64,000 nt of DNA from CAIQPS01 sp963783835 (GTDB taxonomy: Bacteria; Actinomycetota; Thermoleophilia; RBG-16-64-13): assembly GCA_963783835.1 (NCBI GenBank), contig CAWAOX010000014.1, positions 310,001 through 374,000 on the forward strand, given 5' to 3'. Shown here piece by piece: positions 60,467-64,000 of the stretch. The notes beneath the pieces are model-generated. The model did no database searches. It was not told the DNA's origin and worked only from the letters and a program-made list of their open reading frames with translations. The position numbers were made by a program, and so were the translations under genes. Position 1 is the first letter of the stretch, and each line of letters opens with the position of its first letter.

Positions 60467-61411
60467 TCAGTCTTCGACTGGAGCCAACCCTTCGGGGATG
60501 CCGGACTCGCAGGGCACTGCCGTCTGGCACAGGCCGCACCCGTAGCCGTCGAAGCCGTACTGACGCTTGACGTATTCTGCGCTGCGGGGCTTGAGATGGA
60601 TGGCACACACCTCCTTGTCCCGGCCCCCGATGTTGATCGAGCCCGTGGGGCAGCGGTCGGCGCAGGCGGCACAGCCGTCTCCAGCGAAGTGCAGACAGTA
60701 GGCGAAGGGACTGTCGTAGGGGCGAGGCGTGGCAGGGATCACCGCCTTGACCACCACGGACCCGAGCCGTACGGCCTGCCCCTTCCGGGTGATGAGACCG
60801 CCTGCCAGACCGAACGTCCCCAGTCCACTGACATAGGCCACGTGGCGCTCCGACCAGGCGGAGACCCAGCCGTTCGTGTGGGGATCGGCCTCGGCCCAGG
60901 CCGGCAACAGTGAGGGCGCGACCGCCACGTATCCTTCGTCGAGCAGCGCGTCGAGCATCACCAGATGAAGAGCCACGTTGCCCTCCTGCCCGTAGATCCG
61001 GGAGCGCGCCCAGGGCTCGGAGGGCATGCGGGTCTCGTAGCGGTTGGCTGCCTTCGTTGCCTCCGTCTGACAGATCGCCCAACTGACGACAGTGAGGTCT
61101 CCGGGCCGAGCGGGCGGCGCGGCGCCGGGCCCGGCGGGTGCGGGCGCGCCTTCGCGCGCCGCCGCGAACGCCTCGGCCGGGGTCCAGTGTTGCGGCCCCG
61201 CGTGGAGCTTCAGATCTTCAAACAGCGGATCGTCCCCAGATGCGAATCCCAGAAGGAAGCCCTCCCACGCCGGGTCGCTCCTGCTGGGACCCATGTTGTT
61301 CCTGGCCGGATCGGCGATGAAGTCCCTAAGGATCCTCTCGCACATGCGGGCCGGTTGTTCGGCGCCCACGGCCTCCGCACCATCCGGCGCCCGGTCTTGG
61401 TCGGCGGTCAT
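60467..61411 (-). CDS. QueG-like 4Fe-4S protein
   Basis: A 314-residue cytoplasmic protein. The C-terminus carries two cluster motifs: GDGCAACADRCPTGSI with a later Cys in EVCAIH, and GYGCGLCQTAVPCESGIP. The central part includes AYVSGLGTFGLAGGLITRKG, which matches the (epoxy)queuosine reductase/4Fe-4S double-cluster proteins, but a cobalamin-binding core was not demonstrated. It may be a QueG paralogue rather than the real queuosine enzyme. The ATG overlaps the yjbQ stop (ATGA). Confidence 0.72.
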   Translation of the reverse strand: MTADQDRAPDGAEAVGAEQPARMCERILRDFIADPARNNMGPSRSDPAWEGFLLGFASGDDPLFEDLKLHAGPQHWTPAEAFAAAREGAPAPAGPGAAPPARPGDLTVVSWAICQTEATKAANRYETRMPSEPWARSRIYGQEGNVALHLVMLDALLDEGYVAVAPSLLPAWAEADPHTNGWVSAWSERHVAYVSGLGTFGLAGGLITRKGQAVRLGSVVVKAVIPATPRPYDSPFAYCLHFAGDGCAACADRCPTGSINIGGRDKEVCAIHLKPRSAEYVKRQYGFDGYGCGLCQTAVPCESGIPEGLAPVED

Positions 61412-61839
61412 GCGGTGCTCCCTTCGTCACGAGCGATAACAGGGACTATCCACACCCGGCGGTTGCGAGGCCCGTCGAACTCCGCCAGGTAGATGCTTTG
61501 CCAGGTGCCGAGCCGGAGCTCTCCCCGTTCGACGGGGACCAGTACCGAACTGCCCATGAGCGAGGCTTTGATGTGAGCGTCGGAGTTGCCTTCCCCATGC
61601 CGGTATCCGGCATCGCGGGGGACGAGCCGGCGCAGGCTCTCCACAATGTCGCGGACCACTGAAGGGTCCGCGCCCTCATTGATGGTGATCCCCGCTGTCG
61701 TGTGGGGCACGAAAACGGTGATGATGCCGCTGAACCCGGGGTGGGCCTGGCCGACGGCGTTCTGGACGCGCTCGCTGATGTCGACGAGGACTTCGCGTTC
61801 CGGGGTGCGGATGGAGATCTCGAGGGGGGCACCGGACAT
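61408..61839 (-). CDS. yjbQ: YjbQ-family (UPF0047) protein
   Basis: A 143-residue protein. VPHTTAGITINEGADPSVV and GNSDAHIKASLMGSSVLVP, followed by GELRLGTWQSIYLAEFDGPR, are the UPF0047 signatures, including the conserved His residues; members show weak secondary thiamine-phosphate synthase activity. Start ATG 61839 is chosen because the conserved domain begins there (GAPLEISIRTPEREVLVDIS); a GGAGGTGAAG lies about a dozen bases upstream. A longer in-frame ATG at 61890 would add 17 residues. It is co-transcribed with the QueG-like gene. Confidence 0.88.
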   Translation of the reverse strand: MSGAPLEISIRTPEREVLVDISERVQNAVGQAHPGFSGIITVFVPHTTAGITINEGADPSVVRDIVESLRRLVPRDAGYRHGEGNSDAHIKASLMGSSVLVPVERGELRLGTWQSIYLAEFDGPRNRRVWIVPVIARDEGSTA

Positions 61840-61923
61840 AGCAGCTTCTTCACCTCCACAAGTCACCGTGGGAGTTTCTCCACTCCGCATGATAGTGCTT
61901 GGCCCAGGTTGTTGGCCGCCAGT

Positions 61924-61949
61924 ATTCAGCTTCTGAATAGAACATGTTC
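61924..61949 (+). promoter_or_regulatory. Two palindromes between yjbQ and livK
   Basis: ATTCAG-CTT-CTGAAT (61924-61938) and the perfect 10-mer GAACATGTTC (61940-61949) sit side by side in the divergent intergenic region, 137 bp before the livK TTG start. They look like operator half-sites. No promoter hexamers could be paired with them convincingly. Confidence 0.35.
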
Positions 61950-62085
61950 CCGCTCTATCGACATCGCCGGTTTTTCAAGGTAAAGTCGCCCACGTATGGA
62001 GGGGAGGAAGTCTGCTCGAGGGATCTCCGGGAAGGGGGTGCCACGGGACTTCGCCCGTGTCACTCAACTCGTAAGGAGGGAAACT

Positions 62086-63254
62086 TTGAAGCGTACTGTC
62101 CTATTTCTCGTCCTGGTCGCGGTGCTTGTCGTGGCCGCCGTCGCCGTTGTCGGCTGTGGCGGCAGCGACGAGAACACAAGCTCGACCGCCGCGGGCGGGG
62201 CCCCGTTCAAGTTCGGCGTGGCCGGCCCCATGACGGGTCAGTACGCCAACTACGGCGCCTCCCACAAGGCCGGCGCTGAGATCGCCGTGGCCGAACTCAA
62301 CGCGGCCGGCGGCGTCAACGGCGGTCAGGCCTCGTTCGCCATCGGCGACGACCTGGGCGATCCGAAAGAAGCCGTCCTCGTGGCGCAGAAGTACATCGAC
62401 GACAAAGAGATCGTCTTCGTCGACGGCCACCAGTTCTCCGGTGCCACCATCGCTGCCGGGGCCAAGTATGAGGAAGCCGGTCTTCCCATGATCTCGCCGT
62501 CCGCCACCAACCCGGACATCAGCAAACTGGGCGCGTTCATCTGGCGGATCTGCATGACCGACGCCGTGCAGGGCGAAGGCCTGGCCAAGTACAGCGTCGC
62601 CACCCTGGGTCTGAAGAACATCGCCATCATGTATGACGACTCCGACTACGGGCGTGGCCTGGCCGACGCATACGAAGCCGCCGTCAAGACCGCCGGTGGC
62701 ACGGTCGTGGGCAAAGAGCAGTACACCACGGGCGACACCGACTTCAAAGCCCAGCTGACCAAGCTGAAAGGCGCTTCTCCCGAGCTCCTCTTCCTCTCGG
62801 GCTACTACCCGGAAGGCTCCAAGATCGCGCAGCAGGCCGCTGAACTGGGCATGAAGGTCCAGCTGCTCGGCTCTGACGGCTACGCTTCCGACGAACTCTC
62901 GCAAGCTCGGCGGCGCCGCAGTCGAGGGCATGCTGGTCTCCACCTTCTTCGACTACTCGAAGACCGACCCGGCGGTGCAGGCGTTCGTCAAGGCATACCA
63001 AGGCCAAGTACGCGGGCGCCAACCCCGACTGGTTCGCGGCCAACTCCTACGATGTGATCATGATGGCCGCCACGGCTGCCAAGAACGCGGGCAAGAACGA
63101 CCGTACCGCCATCAACGACGCCCTGGGCAAGATCGGTACGTACCAGGGCATCTCCGGTGCCATCACGTTCGATGAGAACGGCGACGTGCTCAAGCCGCTC
63201 AGCATCGTCATCGTCAAAGACGGCAAGCTGGTCACCGCTCCCAAGCAACCGTAA
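62086..63254 (+). pseudogene. Branched-chain amino acid-type substrate-binding lipoprotein with two +1 frameshifts
   Basis: Starts at TTG 62086, 5 nt after AAGGAGGG, giving LVAVLVVAAVAVVGCGGSDEN, a lipoprotein signal with lipobox VVGC. The mature part is a LivK-type periplasmic-binding fold: FKFGVAGPMTGQYANYG, GDDLGDPKEAVLVAQKYID, HQFSGATIAAG, MYDDSDYGRGLADAYEAAVK and LFLSGYYPEG. At ~62903 an extra C and at ~63000 an extra A shift the frame by one each time; removing both restores LSKLGGAAVEGMLV and AYQAKYAGANPDWF, through to DVIMMAATAAKNAGKNDRTA. The protein as read would end prematurely at 63057. Consensus error is the likely cause, since the rest is well conserved. Confidence 0.85.
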
Positions 63255-63287
63255 GCCGCTGACGGAGCTTTGATCCTGTAGACTGCT

Positions 63288-63319
63288 GCGAAGGCGGGGG
63301 CATCGGCCCCCGCCTTCGC
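63288..63319 (+). terminator. Strong hairpin between livK and livH
   Basis: A perfect 14-bp GC-rich stem (GCGAAGGCGGGGGC pairing with GCCCCCGCCTTCGC) with loop ATCG. It lacks a U-tract (GTACAG follows), so it is more likely a partial terminator or 3' stabilising structure that raises binding-protein over permease expression than a full terminator. livH begins 46 bp later. Confidence 0.7.
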
Positions 63320-63365
63320 GTACAGAAGTGCGGAGTCGGACCACCTCGATGAAGTCAGAGACCTC

Positions 63366-64000
63366 ATGAACTCACTTGTCCAGCAACTCGTGAACGGCCT
63401 GATGCTCGGCTGCCTGTACGCCTTGATCGCGGTGGGCTACACCATGGTGTACGGCATCATCGAGCTGATCAACTTCGCCTTCGGCGAGCTGTTCATGTTC
63501 GGAGCCTACATATCCATCATGATGATGGTGGACGAGATGAACATCTTTGGCAAGACTGTGAGCATGCCTGGCTTGAGCTTCTTCCTGGCGGTGCCCATCG
63601 CCATGGCGGTGGTGGCGGCCATGGGGGTGACCATCGAGCGTCTGGCGTATCGTCCCCTGCGGAACGCACCCCGGTTGGCGGCGCTCATATCCGCCATCGG
63701 CGTGTCCATCCTCCTGCAGAACCTTGCTCAGAGCATCTTCGGCTCCAAACAGATCTTCTTTCCCAATATCCCCGTCTTCACCACCGCGGAGGGAACGGCC
63801 AAGGCATTCACCGTGGGTGGGGCCCAGGTGACGTACCTCCAGCTCTTCGTCGTCGTCGTCACCGTCGATCGCCATGACGCTTCTGAATCTCTACGTGCGG
63901 CGGACCCGGATGGGCCGGGCCATGCGGGCGTCGGCGCAAGACAAGCGCACCTCGGCGCTCATGGGGGTCAACGTCAACGCGGTCATCGCGCTGACGTTCG
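63366..64000 (+). CDS. Branched-chain amino acid ABC permease (LivH-like), 3' end outside window, one frameshift
   Basis: The N-terminal part of a LivH-family permease: NSLVQQLVNGLMLGCLYALI, VGYTMVYGIIELINFAFGEL, RLAYRPLRNAPRLAALISAI, GVSILLQNLAQSIFGSK are the family's classical segments, with several membrane helices. After VTYLQLFVVVVTV the frame must shift: an extra base near 63867-63868 (ACCGTCGATCGCC) separates this from IAMTLLNLYVRRTRMGRAMR and ASAQDKRTSALMGV, which continue to the window end. This is the third +1 indel within 1 kb, again suggesting consensus error. It is expected to be followed by livM, livG and livF outside the window. Confidence 0.86.
   Translation, partial: MNSLVQQLVNGLMLGCLYALIAVGYTMVYGIIELINFAFGELFMFGAYISIMMMVDEMNIFGKTVSMPGLSFFLAVPIAMAVVAAMGVTIERLAYRPLRNAPRLAALISAIGVSILLQNLAQSIFGSKQIFFPNIPVFTTAEGTAKAFTVGGAQVTYLQLFVVVVTVDRHDASESLRAADPDGPGHAGVGARQAHLGAHGGQRQRGHRADV

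Overview
The window is GC-rich DNA with many GTG/TTG starts and mostly short intergenic gaps. It encodes a Gram-positive set of envelope and regulatory genes: LCP protein, TagD/TagB-type glycerophosphate polymer genes, a SpoIID/LytB-domain protein, YmdB, a T-box leader and a MalT-type LuxR regulator. The best fit is an actinomycetotal lineage, probably a deep-branching or anaerobic one, because the only ribonucleotide reductase here is the O2-independent B12 type. No rRNA, tRNA, phage, IS element or CRISPR array was found. The exact lineage cannot be set from this window.

Layout. 1-5.6 kb: secreted wall-associated proteins (truncated SpoIID-like protein, CAP-domain protein, NlpC/P60-like hydrolase coupled to a membrane-anchored propeller-like protein). 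5.7-11.8 kb: housekeeping and hypothetical genes (ymdB, DUF1015, an NAD(P)-binding protein, an SDR) and a truncated second ssb copy. 11.9-14.4 kb: an apparently autoregulated ABC-2 transporter/TetR operon with a frameshifted permease. 14.5-21.3 kb: ssb, a large LuxR regulator and the nrdR-nrdJ operon behind two well-placed NrdR boxes. 21.4-29.7 kb: LCP protein, then a tightly packed minus-strand run iscU-nifS-ferredoxin-tgpA-DUF58-moxR. 29.8-41.2 kb: a membrane pseudokinase with MBG-like repeats, T-box-controlled ileS, tagD, tagB, a glycosyltransferase and an ABC exporter.

41.4-52.8 kb is the most unusual part: a subtilisin-like protease with TIG domains, then a ~7.3 kb gene (acyl-esterase domain, about 15 TIG repeats and four copies of another module) carrying many single-base indels in its first two thirds and nearly identical 666-bp tandem repeats at its 3' end. 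A ~110-130 residue module with a conserved Y-x-Q ... VW(N/S)TG ... (S/N)VDA core occurs 12 times in four otherwise unrelated secreted proteins of the window. It looks like a shared surface-binding module and is the best candidate here for something under-described.

52.9-64 kb: lipid kinase, PHP phosphatase, dtd and mtaB in one operon; gtrA, a GT2 and a polytopic PTPS-related membrane protein; a QueG-like Fe-S protein with YjbQ; and the start of a Liv-type amino-acid ABC transporter whose first two genes carry single-base frameshifts.

Theme: much of the window serves the cell envelope (polymer synthesis and attachment, hydrolases, modular surface proteins, exporters). Several isolated single-base indels in otherwise well-conserved genes (13.2, 31.4, 31.5, 62.9, 63.0 and 63.9 kb) make consensus error a serious alternative to true gene decay.
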